Source: Saccharopolyspora hirsuta
GTDB taxonomy: Bacteria; Actinomycetota; Actinomycetes; Mycobacteriales; Pseudonocardiaceae
Assembly: GCF_008630535.1 (NCBI RefSeq)
Contig: NZ_VWPH01000014.1
Location: 124,001-188,000 of the forward strand
Direction of reading: 5' to 3'
DNA length: 64,000 nucleotides
Below, one piece after another: positions 1 to 7,128 of this stretch. The notes beneath the pieces are model-generated. The model was not told where the DNA came from. It did not search any database and saw only the letters and a program-made list of their open reading frames with translations. A program made the translations under genes and the position numbers. Every line of letters begins with the position of its first letter. The stretch's first letter is position 1.

Positions 1-903
1 ACCGCGCTCGCCGAACCGCTGACCGGCACCGCGGCGGTCGCGCGCGGCTGGCTCTGCCTGGAGCAGCGCGGCCCGTGGGGGCACAACGCGCTGGTGCAGA
101 GCCACCTGGACCCGGAGCTGGGGCGGGCGCTGGACGCGAGAGCGGCCGAGCACGGCGTGCGGGTGCAGCTGATCCGGCAGCCGGGCCGCCACGCGGACGT
201 CCCGGGCGACACCACCCGCCGCGTCCTGCTCGCCAACACCGCGCCCGGCACCGGCTGGCTGCGCGAGCGCACCACCACCGACCCGGCCGAACTGCTCGAC
301 CTCGACTTCGCGCGCATCGCCGCCGGGCACCACGACGGCTGGGGGCGGCCCGTCGCCGACCCGGTGCTCCTGATCTGCACCAACGGCCGCCGCGACCGGT
401 GCTGCGCGCTGCTCGGCCGCGAGCTGATCACCGACCTGACCGGGCGCCACGACGGCACCATCTGGGAGACCTCGCACACCGGCGGGCACCGCTTCGCCCC
501 CGCCGCGGTCCTGCTGCCCAGCGGCTACACCTACGGGCGCCTCACCGCACCGGCCGTCGAGGCGATCCTGTCCGCTGCCGCCGCTGGCAAGGTCGCGCTC
601 GAGCACTGCCGCGGCCGCTCGACCTGGGAGCGCGCCGGGCAAGCCGCCGAACTGGCCGTCCGCGAGCACCTCGGCGAACACCTCGCCGACGCGCTGCGCA
701 TCACCGGCAGCACCGCCGACCGGGTCGACGTGACCCACCAGGACGGCCGCAGCTGGCAGGTGACCGTGCGCGTCCGCGAACTCGACCCGCCCCGCCCCAA
801 CAGCTGCGGCAAGGCAGCGGTCCGCCCCACCGCCACCGAGGCGGTGGCCATCACTGACCGCTCAACACCGAACCGACCGCCGCGCTCAGCTTCGTCGGCG
901 TGA
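1..903 (+). CDS. Sucrase/ferredoxin-like family protein (5' partial)
   Basis: The reading frame is open from base 1, so the start lies outside the window; 300 codons plus the stop are visible. The protein has the hallmarks of the sucrase/ferredoxin-like family (thioredoxin-like fold): a CTNGRRDRCC cysteine cluster near visible residue 127 and the TSHTGGHRFAP motif about 35 residues later, which in the related thioredoxin-like ferredoxins hold the iron-sulfur site. Its physiological partner is unknown, and the family name comes from old plant annotations rather than shown sucrase activity. The last 53 bases overlap the tail of a convergent small membrane-protein gene. Family assignment is fairly firm; the reaction is not known. 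Confidence 0.8.
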   Translation, partial: TALAEPLTGTAAVARGWLCLEQRGPWGHNALVQSHLDPELGRALDARAAEHGVRVQLIRQPGRHADVPGDTTRRVLLANTAPGTGWLRERTTTDPAELLDLDFARIAAGHHDGWGRPVADPVLLICTNGRRDRCCALLGRELITDLTGRHDGTIWETSHTGGHRFAPAAVLLPSGYTYGRLTAPAVEAILSAAAAGKVALEHCRGRSTWERAGQAAELAVREHLGEHLADALRITGSTADRVDVTHQDGRSWQVTVRVRELDPPRPNSCGKAAVRPTATEAVAITDRSTPNRPPRSASSA

Positions 904-1108
904 CCGCCGTCACGATCCCGTCCGACGGCGCCAGCTCGGCAACCCCGTCCGGCCCGGGAACCGCCAGCGACACCACGACCAACAGCACCAGCGCGGCACC
1001 CAGCACCGCGCACACCACCACCGCGGGAAGGTGAGCGCGCAACCCCGGAATCCCATCGCGCACGAACGGGAAATCGGCACCCCGCGCCCGGCCGTTACCA
1101 ACCGTCAC
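851..1108 (-). CDS. Small single-pass membrane protein
   Basis: An 85-codon frame with a GTG start encodes one clear hydrophobic segment (about residues 28-50, rich in V, A and L) followed by a short Pro/Asp/Thr-containing tail that would lie outside the membrane. I do not recognise a family. The start is uncertain: a second in-frame GTG lies about 15 codons downstream, closer to the membrane segment, and neither has a strong ribosome-binding site. The 3' end overlaps the end of the sucrase/ferredoxin-like gene on the other strand by 53 bases, which is unusual and lowers confidence. Confidence 0.45.
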   Translation of the reverse strand: MTVGNGRARGADFPFVRDGIPGLRAHLPAVVVCAVLGAALVLLVVVSLAVPGPDGVAELAPSDGIVTAVTPTKLSAAVGSVLSGQ

Positions 1109-1196
1109 GCACGACTGCGACCCACATCACCGGAGGAACCCCGCCCGGGAACGAAAGAACCGGCCGCCCGCGAGAAGCGGGCGACCGGCCGCGACG

Positions 1197-1270
1197 TCGG
1201 GGTGGCGGGATTTGAACCCACGACCCCTCGCACCCAAAGCGAGTGCGCTACCAAACTGCGCCACACCCCG
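1197..1270 (-). tRNA. tRNA-Pro (TGG anticodon)
   Basis: A 74-nt cloverleaf can be drawn by eye. The 7-bp acceptor stem is CGGGGTG/CACCCCG with discriminator A. The anticodon stem CTCGC/GCGAG encloses the loop TTTGGGT, giving anticodon TGG, and the T arm carries the GTTCAAATC loop. CCA is not encoded, as is common in actinobacteria. Confidence 0.95.
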
Positions 1271-1395
1271 TCCGACGTGCGAAGCACCCGGCAACCCCGG
1301 GTGCGTTGCGAAGAGCCTATCGCGACCCGCTAAGCTGTGGCACGCAAGGTCGCCGAACCCCGGGCACCACCCGCGGGGAGAGGCGAAACCAGCGC

Positions 1396-1466
1396 GCGGG
1401 CGTAGCTCAATGGTAGAGCCCCAGTCTTCCAAACTGGCTACGCGGGTTCGATTCCCGTCGCCCGCT
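1396..1466 (+). tRNA. tRNA-Gly (TCC anticodon)
   Basis: A 71-nt cloverleaf with acceptor stem GCGGGCG/CGCCCGC, anticodon stem CCAGT/ACTGG around loop CTTCCAA (anticodon TCC) and T-loop GTTCGATTC. CCA is not encoded. It is divergent from tRNA-Pro and followed by hairpins that look like a terminator. Confidence 0.95.
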
Positions 1467-1476
1467 CCGGGGTTGG

Positions 1477-1575
1477 GAGGGGTGTGTCAGCGGAATGCGC
1501 TGACCTTCACCCCTTCGCCATTGCATCTGGGGGGCCGAGCCCCCCAGGCCCCCACGGTGCGGGGGTTGCTTTTTG
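1477..1575 (+). terminator. Tandem hairpins after tRNA-Gly
   Basis: Directly after the tRNA there is a nested hairpin (outer arms AGGGGTG/CACCCCT, inner arms GTCAGCG/CGCTGAC). It is followed by CTGGGGGGC/GCCCCCCAG at 1527-1547 and by a CCCCC/GGGGG stem ending at 1565 with the T-rich tail TTGCTTTTT. The last stem plus T-run fits an intrinsic terminator for the tRNA transcript. The C and G runs can also pair alternatively with each other. Confidence 0.6.
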
Positions 1576-1667
1576 GAGGGCTTCTCGGGTTGGGGAGCGT
1601 TCCCGGCCTGGGTTTTCACCAGCGCATCGGTCGGTGTATCACCGCCTTCGGCGGGGTGGTGACGTCC

Positions 1668-1942
1668 GCGATTTCGATTGAGCCTTTTTCATCCTGGCCG
1701 TGGACCGCAGCCGCGAAGGGCGACCGGCACCGGTCGGCAGGTGCCGCATGCGCCGCAGGCGCATAGCCCACCCCCGCAGCTTGCACCGCCGCGGGTTCTC
1801 AGCGTTCGCCTGGCGAGGACGGCCCTGACGCCGTGTATCGGGCAATACATAAGTCAGGGCACCCGGAGTCCAGGCGGGCGCTGAGGTTCCGCCACCCGCA
1901 CCGCCACTCAGAACGAGGTTGGAAAAACCTCATTGAGATTGC
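1668..1942. repeat. Dispersed 275-nt element, copy 1
   Basis: Closely related to 6812-7100. Shared blocks include GGACCGCAG, GAAGGGCGACCGGCACC, the hairpin ATGCGCC/GGCGCAT, ACCCGGAGTCCAGGCGGGCG and the hairpin GAGGTT/AACCTC. The ends are imperfect inverted repeats (GCGATTTCGATTGA at the left, TCATTGAGATTGC at the right) that are half-sites of the REP-like palindromes found elsewhere in the window. An internal hairpin (outer arms 1822-1829 and 1853-1860, inner arms 1833-1838 and 1845-1850) differs from copy 2 only by compensating changes. No protein is encoded, so it is either a non-autonomous mobile element or a structured RNA. Confidence 0.85.
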
Positions 1943-1978
1943 CTCGCGTCGGTACCGCAGGTTTCGTCTGGAACGGTG

Positions 1979-1998
1979 GCAATTTCGATTGAAATCGC
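1979..1998. repeat. REP-like palindrome
   Basis: GCAATTTCGATTGAAATCGC, a near-palindrome with ATTTC and GAAAT arms, lies 36 bases right of dispersed-element copy 1. It matches the family seen at 6788, 23698, 23722 and 38645. Confidence 0.75.
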
Positions 1999-2357
1999 AA
2001 CACCACGCAGCGCGACCACGCACCGCTTTGAACCCCGCTCAACCCCGCACCCGACGGCACCTCTCCTCGCCAACTCCAGCCCAACACCACCACCGATCCT
2101 TCGGTGGCGCCGCGAACTCGCTCGGGGACAGGGCCGCTGCGCTCTCAGCCCGGCTATCACCACCGCTGCTCAGGCGTCACCTCTGCATCACCAGGCACGG
2201 GGTGTGACTGGGGCCTCCGTCGCCGCTGGGTTTGGGGTCGGGGGTGGCGAAATTTGGTTGGGGATTGTCGGGGGGTTGGGTCATCCTGGTGGGCGGTTCG
2301 GGGTTGGGCCGGGGTGCTGGGCCCGGTTTTTCCTCTTCTTCTCTTCTTGGGGGTTTT

Positions 2358-3821
2358 GTGCGGCGGCTTGAGTACAAGTGGCTCGTCGGGATCACTTTCG
2401 TGCTGGCTCTGATCATGCAGATCCTGGACGTCACCATCCTGAACGTGGCGCTCGCCACGCTGGGGCGGGAGTTCCAGGTCGATCCCGCCGCGCTGCAGTG
2501 GGTGCTGACCGGGTACATGATCAGCCTCGCCGTGTTCATCCCGTCGTCCGGTTGGATCGCCGACCGGTTCGGCAGCAAGCGGACGTTCCAGGCCGCGGTG
2601 ATCATCTTCACCTTCGCCTCCGTGCTGTGCGGGGTGTCCACCGAGATGTGGATGCTCGTCGCCGCACGGGTGCTGCAGGGCGTCGGCGGCGGCATGCTGG
2701 TGCCCGTCGGGCAGGCCATGCTCTTCCGGGCCTTCCCGCCCGACGAGCGGGCCAAGGCCGGGGCCGTGCTGTCCATCCCGATCACCGTCGCGCCGATGCT
2801 CGGACCGGTGCTCGGCGGCGTGCTCGTCGAGTACGCCAGCTGGCGCTGGATCTTCTTCATCAACGTGCCCGTCGGGGCACTCGCACTGCTGTTCACCGTG
2901 CTGTACCTGCGCGAGGAGGAGCGCACCGGTCCCGGGCGCTTCGACCTGCCCGGCTTCCTGCTCGCCGGGATCGGCCTGGCCACCCTGCTGTACGGGCTGG
3001 AGCAGGGCGCCCAGCTCGGCTGGGGCACCGTCCAGGTGTGGGTGAGCCTGCTCGTGGCCGGGCTGCTCATCACCGGGCTGATCTGGCGGGAGCTCACCGT
3101 CCGCGAACCGATGCTGGACCTGCGGCTGCTCACCGACCGGATGTTCGGCACCGGCAACCTGCTCCTGCTGCTCCAGACCGGGTCGATGTTCGGCATCCTC
3201 TTCCTGCTGCCGCTCTACCTGCAGAACCTGCGCGGGGTGTCCCCGATGCACGCCGGGCTGGTGCTCATGCCGCAGGCGGTGGTCATGCTGGCGACCACCC
3301 AGGTGGTCAGCCGGATCTACGGCCGGGTCGGGCCGAAGCGGCTGATCCTGGCCGGGTTCGCGGTGCAGCTGGCGATCTGCGCCGGGCTGCAGCTGCAGGG
3401 GCTGACCACCCCGCTGGGCTTCCTGGCCGGGCTGCTCGCGGTGCAGGGCGTGGCGATGGGCCTGCTGATGACGCCGGTGCAGACGGCCACCTTCGCGGGC
3501 ATCTCCGGCCGGGCGATGGGGCAGGCCAGCTCGCTGTTCAACGTCAGCAGGCAGGTCGCCACCGCGCTCGGCACCGCCGTCGTCGCCACCGTGCTGGTGG
3601 TGCTCACCGAGCACGGTCAGTCCACAATGGATCCCGCCACCCCGTTGGCCGAGGTCCAGCTCGGCGCCTACCACGGGGCGTTCCTGGTCTCCGCGGTGTT
3701 CGCCGCGCTGGGTATCCTGCTGGCTCTGCGGGTGCGCGACGCCGATGCCGCGGCCAGCCTCGACCGCCCCAGCGGATCGGCCCGACCAGGCGACCGCGAA
3801 GCGGCCGGGACCGTGAGATAG
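2358..3821 (+). CDS. MFS drug exporter, DHA2 (EmrB/QacA) family
   Basis: A 487-residue integral membrane protein that probably exports drugs or small hydrophobic compounds by proton antiport. It shows the N-terminal DVTILNVALATL motif typical of DHA2 transporters, the motif A-like loop WIADRFGSKR after TM2, and a motif C-like GPVLGGVLVE segment; length and hydrophobic pattern fit 14 membrane segments. The GTG at 2358 was chosen because it starts just before the first membrane helix and has a GGGGG run 5 bases upstream; a frame open further upstream to 2232 encodes only Gly/Trp/Ser-rich sequence. It is the only gene in its transcription unit. Substrate cannot be told from sequence. Confidence 0.85.
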   Translation: MRRLEYKWLVGITFVLALIMQILDVTILNVALATLGREFQVDPAALQWVLTGYMISLAVFIPSSGWIADRFGSKRTFQAAVIIFTFASVLCGVSTEMWMLVAARVLQGVGGGMLVPVGQAMLFRAFPPDERAKAGAVLSIPITVAPMLGPVLGGVLVEYASWRWIFFINVPVGALALLFTVLYLREEERTGPGRFDLPGFLLAGIGLATLLYGLEQGAQLGWGTVQVWVSLLVAGLLITGLIWRELTVREPMLDLRLLTDRMFGTGNLLLLLQTGSMFGILFLLPLYLQNLRGVSPMHAGLVLMPQAVVMLATTQVVSRIYGRVGPKRLILAGFAVQLAICAGLQLQGLTTPLGFLAGLLAVQGVAMGLLMTPVQTATFAGISGRAMGQASSLFNVSRQVATALGTAVVATVLVVLTEHGQSTMDPATPLAEVQLGAYHGAFLVSAVFAALGILLALRVRDADAAASLDRPSGSARPGDREAAGTVR

Positions 3822-3876
3822 GTCAAGCGCGCCCCGCCGCCGGACAGCTCCGGGCAGTATGTGAGGGGTGACCGAT

Positions 3877-4503
3877 ATGCCGCACGTCGACCAGGTCCGC
3901 AACCACGCCCGCTGGCGCCCGGGCTGGCGCGCCGGGCGCACCGGCTACGCCTGGTTGCTGCCGCTCGCCGACCAACCGGGGCTGCGCAAGCTGGTGAACG
4001 ACTACCAGTACGCGCTGCGCGACCTGCCCGGCTTCGACCTGGTGCCGCTGGAGTGGATGCACATCCTGGTCCAGGAGGTCGGGTTCACCGACGAGGTCGA
4101 CGAGACGCGCATCGAGGCGCTGGTCGCGGCCACCCGCAAGCGGCTCGAAGCGGTGCTTCCGCTCACCCTGGCCTTCCACCACGCCGTGGTGCAGCCGGAA
4201 TCGCTGTCGCTGCCCGCCGAACCGCAGTCGACCGTCATCGAGCTGCGCACCGCGGTGCGCGAGGCGCTGGCCGACGTGCTCGGCGAGTCTGCGGTGCCGC
4301 CGGAGCCCGAGGACGTCGACAAGCACGTCAGCCTCGCGCACTCCACCACCGACGGACCGGCGATCTTCGCGGTGGCCACGCTCAGCGCCACCCAGGTGGA
4401 GCCGACCACCGCCAAGCTCCCGGCGCTGTCCCTGGTGAAGCTCAACCGCGACCACTCGTGCCCCGAGTGGGAGAAGGTCACCGAGGTCCAGCTCGGCGCC
4501 TGA
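3877..4503 (+). CDS. 2'-5' RNA ligase-like 2H phosphoesterase
   Basis: A 208-residue cytoplasmic protein with the two histidine motifs of the 2H phosphoesterase superfamily: MHILVQ near residue 55 and KHVSLAH near residue 150, about 95 residues apart as expected. Members act on 2',5'-phosphodiester or cyclic phosphate bonds in RNA or nucleotides; the substrate here is unknown. ATG 3877 is preferred because a GAGGGG sequence lies 8 bases upstream; an in-frame GTG at 3868 would add three residues. It follows the MFS gene by about 55 bases and could be weakly coupled to it. Confidence 0.75.
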   Translation: MPHVDQVRNHARWRPGWRAGRTGYAWLLPLADQPGLRKLVNDYQYALRDLPGFDLVPLEWMHILVQEVGFTDEVDETRIEALVAATRKRLEAVLPLTLAFHHAVVQPESLSLPAEPQSTVIELRTAVREALADVLGESAVPPEPEDVDKHVSLAHSTTDGPAIFAVATLSATQVEPTTAKLPALSLVKLNRDHSCPEWEKVTEVQLGA

Positions 4504-4564
4504 GCACCGCGACTTCGCGCGAAATCGGGTCGCGCGGCCCGGCCCTGCTCGGTATCAAGGCCGC

Positions 4565-5779
4565 ATGGGAGAGCTCAGCACGCGACGTCTGCGGACCGAC
4601 GAGTACGACGCCTTCTTCGACGTCTTCGCCGCCGCGTTCCTCGACGACTCGCTGGAGGCCGTGCGCAGCACGTACGGCAGCGCGTTCCGCCCGGAACTCG
4701 CGCACGGCGCCTTCGACGGGGACGAGCTGATCGGCTGCGCCGGGCAGCTGGACCAGGAGATCACCGTGCCGGGACCAGCTCGGTGCCCGCTCGCGGCGGT
4801 CACCGCGGTGGGCGTCAAGCCCGGGCACCGACGGCGCGGCGTGCTCACCTCGCTGATGCGCGCGCAGCTGGACGCGCTGCACGACGGGGGCGTTCCGATC
4901 GCGGCGCTGTACGCCTCGGAGTCCGGCATCTACGGCCGGTTCGGCTACGGGCTGGCCAGCTTCGAGAGCCACCTGGCGGTGCCCCGCGGCGCGGCATTCC
5001 TGTCCACTGTGGAGGTCGACGGGCGACCGGTGCGCGAAGTCGACCGGGAGCAGGCGCTGGAGGTGGTGCGCACCCGCTATCCCGCGATCGCCGAGACCCG
5101 GACCGGCTGGCTCTCCCGCAGCGACGGCTCTTGGGAGGCCCGCGTGCTGGACGGCCCCAACGCGCGCGGCGACCTCAGCGCTCCCCGGTTCGCGGTGCAC
5201 CCCGACGGCTACGCCATCTACCGGCCCAAGCGGGAGTGGACCACGCGCGGACCCGCTCACGAGCTGCACGTGGCGGAGCTCGTGGCCGCGACCCCGCAGG
5301 CCTACGCCGCGCTGTGGCGGTACCTGCTGGACGTCGACCTGGTCGCCGAGGTGCACTGGCGCAAGGCTGCGATCGACGAGCCGGTGCTCGACATGCTGGT
5401 CAACCCGCGCGCCGTCGACCGGCGGGTGCTCGACGGGCTGTGGGTGCGGCTGGTCGACCTGGACCGGGCGCTGATGGCCCGCCGCTACGCCGCCCCGGTC
5501 GACGTGGTCCTCGACGTCACCGACCGCTTCTGCCCGTGGAACGAGGGCCGCTGGCGCCTGCGCACCGACGCGTCCGGATCGGCCACCGCCACCCGCACCG
5601 AGGACGCCGGGCACCTCGCGCTGGACGTCACCGACCTCGCGGCCGCCTACCTGGGCGGCAGCACGCTGGCCGGGCTGGCGCGCGCCGGGCGGGTCGTCGA
5701 GCACGAGCCGGGTGCGCTGGTCGCGGCGTCGCGGGCGTTCGCGACCGACTGCGCGCCGCACTGCCAGGAAGGCTTCTGA
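4565..5779 (+). CDS. Eis-like GNAT acetyltransferase
   Basis: A 404-residue protein with the three-part layout of the Eis family: an N-terminal GNAT domain with the acetyl-CoA loop VGVKPGHRRRGVLTSLM, a second GNAT-like domain, and a C-terminal SCP2-like domain. The SGIYGRFGYG segment supplies the tyrosine used as general acid in Eis, and the protein ends in phenylalanine, whose carboxylate acts as base in mycobacterial Eis. Relatives acetylate amines such as aminoglycosides or lysines at several positions. Length is close to mycobacterial Eis (about 400). It stands alone; no strong ribosome-binding site precedes the ATG. Confidence 0.85.
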   Translation: MGELSTRRLRTDEYDAFFDVFAAAFLDDSLEAVRSTYGSAFRPELAHGAFDGDELIGCAGQLDQEITVPGPARCPLAAVTAVGVKPGHRRRGVLTSLMRAQLDALHDGGVPIAALYASESGIYGRFGYGLASFESHLAVPRGAAFLSTVEVDGRPVREVDREQALEVVRTRYPAIAETRTGWLSRSDGSWEARVLDGPNARGDLSAPRFAVHPDGYAIYRPKREWTTRGPAHELHVAELVAATPQAYAALWRYLLDVDLVAEVHWRKAAIDEPVLDMLVNPRAVDRRVLDGLWVRLVDLDRALMARRYAAPVDVVLDVTDRFCPWNEGRWRLRTDASGSATATRTEDAGHLALDVTDLAAAYLGGSTLAGLARAGRVVEHEPGALVAASRAFATDCAPHCQEGF

Positions 5780-5846
5780 TCACCCGCACGTGTGACGGCC
5801 AGGTACTGTCGATGAGGACGGATTCGTCCGGTTCGGGGAGGTCCTG

Positions 5847-6623
5847 GTGTTCACCGCAGTCCTGATCATCGTGGTCGCGCTCGTGGTGATCGGAGCCGCC
5901 ATCTGGTGGTCCCGCCAGAAGGCCGTGGAGCACCAGCGCAAGCAGCTGGACGACGCCAAGGCCGAAGCGCGCCGCTGGGTGGAGCGGCTGGGCGGCCAGG
6001 TGCTCAACCTGGTCGGCACCAACGAGGCCGCCAAGCAGGCGCTTGCCGACGCGGCGGAGCGGCACGGCGCGGCGGTCTCCCAGCTGGAGCAGGCCACCAC
6101 CGAGCAGCAGGCCCGCCTGACCACCGAATCCGCGCTGGAGGGGCTCTACTACGTGCGGGCGGCGCGGGTCGCGATGGACATGGACCCGGGGCCGGAGCTG
6201 CCCGACCTGGCCGGTCAGCGCGGCGCGGGCAAGGTCACCGAGCTCCGCGAGGTCGAGGTGGAGGGCCGCCAGCAGGTCGCCTCGCCGAACCCGAGCGAGC
6301 AGACGCCGCACTTCTACCCCGGCGGCACGGTGGCCGGACGCCCGGTGCCGCAGGGCTGGTACAGCGAGCCGTGGTGGAAGCCCGCCCTGGTCGCCGGCGC
6401 CTGGGGCGTGGGCTCGTTCGTGCTGATGAGCGCCCTGTTCAGCGGCATGTCCGGGGTCCCGGCGGAAGCCGCCTACGCGGACGGCTTCCAGGACGGCATG
6501 GCCGCCGACGACCCGGGCGCCGACCTCGGCGGGGACCCGGGCGCCGACTTCGGCGGAGACCCGGGTGCGGACCTCGGCGACCCCGGAGCCGACTTCGGCG
6601 ACTTCGGGGACTTCGGCTTCTGA
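5847..6623 (+). CDS. Coiled-coil membrane protein with DPGADLG repeats
   Basis: A 258-residue protein with an N-terminal membrane helix (residues 2-22), a charged coiled-coil stretch (about 25-105), a linker with the WYSEPWWKP motif, a second short hydrophobic segment (about 180-200), and an acidic tail built from four DPGAD(L/F)G-type units ending in FGDFGDFGF. The architecture resembles actinobacterial proteins annotated with a DUF1542 domain. The GTG start is supported by GGGGAGG 7 bases upstream. The repeated acidic Phe-rich tail may bind a partner or calcium, but this is a guess. It is monocistronic and followed by palindromic repeats. Confidence 0.7.
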   Translation: MFTAVLIIVVALVVIGAAIWWSRQKAVEHQRKQLDDAKAEARRWVERLGGQVLNLVGTNEAAKQALADAAERHGAAVSQLEQATTEQQARLTTESALEGLYYVRAARVAMDMDPGPELPDLAGQRGAGKVTELREVEVEGRQQVASPNPSEQTPHFYPGGTVAGRPVPQGWYSEPWWKPALVAGAWGVGSFVLMSALFSGMSGVPAEAAYADGFQDGMAADDPGADLGGDPGADFGGDPGADLGDPGADFGDFGDFGF

Positions 6624-6652
6624 CCCGCCCCGCGAGCCCGGCTCCGGCCCGA

Positions 6653-6717
6653 CCGCAGTTTCAGTTGAAACTGCGGTTTCCCGTGCCTGGAGATCGCAGT
6701 TTCAGTTGAAACTGCGG
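6653..6717. repeat. Pair of CAGTTTCA/TGAAACTG palindromes
   Basis: Two near-perfect palindromes in the same orientation (6653-6676 and 6695-6717), each with arms GCAGTTTCA and TGAAACTGC around a central GT, separated by 18 bases. They lie 30 bases downstream of the coiled-coil membrane protein gene and could act as its terminator, but no T-run follows. Confidence 0.75.
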
Positions 6718-6787
6718 CCCCGCGGCGTGTCGGGTGCCGGACGCACCGGAGGATGTGGACAGGTCGTCCGGGCCGTGGCGAACCTCC

Positions 6788-6807
6788 GCGATTTCAATGG
6801 AAATCGC
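6788..6807. repeat. REP-like palindrome
   Basis: GCGATTTCAATGGAAATCGC: 8-bp arms GCGATTTC and GAAATCGC around the asymmetric core AATG. It sits 4 bases left of dispersed-element copy 2, whose own left end is another unit of the family in the opposite (CATT) orientation. Confidence 0.8.
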
Positions 6808-6811
6808 ATGT

Positions 6812-7100
6812 CCGATTTCCATTGAACTTGTTCATCCTGTCCGTGGACCGCAGCTGCGAAGGGCGACCGGCACCGATGACCAGGTCGTCGCATGCGCCGC
6901 AGGCGCATAGCCCACCCTCGCAACCGGCACCGCCGCGGGTTCACGGTGCCCACCCCTCTGGGGTTCCTTCCGGCGAGGACGGCCCAACTGCCGTGTATTG
7001 GCATACATAAAGTTGGGCACCCGGAGTCCAGGCGGGCGCTGAGGTTCCGCCACTTGCACCGCCACGCAGAACGAGGTTGGAAAAACCTCAGTGAAATCGC
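6812..7100. repeat. Dispersed 289-nt element, copy 2
   Basis: Homologous along its length to 1668-1942 with small indels. The left end CCGATTTCCATTGA and right end TCAGTGAAATCGC form imperfect inverted repeats. The internal hairpin has outer arms at 6982-6989 and 7011-7018 and inner arms GTGTAT/ATACAT at 6993-6998 and 7003-7008. Compared with copy 1, four adjacent base pairs of the outer stem are all different yet still paired. It lies between two convergent genes. Confidence 0.85.
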
Positions 7101-7128
7101 GTCCCACCGGCGCCCGGGGCGCGGCGAG

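Larger units (their letters stand above)
1467..2357. other. 890-bp gene-free spacer
   Basis: No convincing gene lies between tRNA-Gly and the MFS gene. From left to right it holds tandem hairpins (1477-1575), copy 1 of the 275-289 nt dispersed element (1668-1942), a REP-like palindrome (1979-1998) and, from about 2200, a stretch in which the plus strand is dominated by G and T with many GGG runs up to the MFS start. Reading frames cross it but lack protein-like composition. Confidence 0.7.
6624..7128. other. Repeat-filled spacer between convergent genes
   Basis: About 500 bases with no gene. It contains two direct copies of a CCGCAGTTTCA/TGAAACTGCGG palindrome, one REP-like unit and copy 2 of the dispersed element, ending 28 bases before the stop of the Fpg/Nei gene. 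It separates genes pointing toward each other, so promoters are not expected here. Confidence 0.7.

Noticed and set aside
1100-1450. Several open frames on both strands around the tRNA genes
   Set aside because: They run through tRNA sequence and lack protein-like composition.
2157-3941. Long minus-strand frame of 594 codons opposite the MFS gene
   Set aside because: Its His/Gln/Gly/Arg-rich composition is the usual shadow of a GC-rich gene, and the plus-strand protein has clear family motifs.
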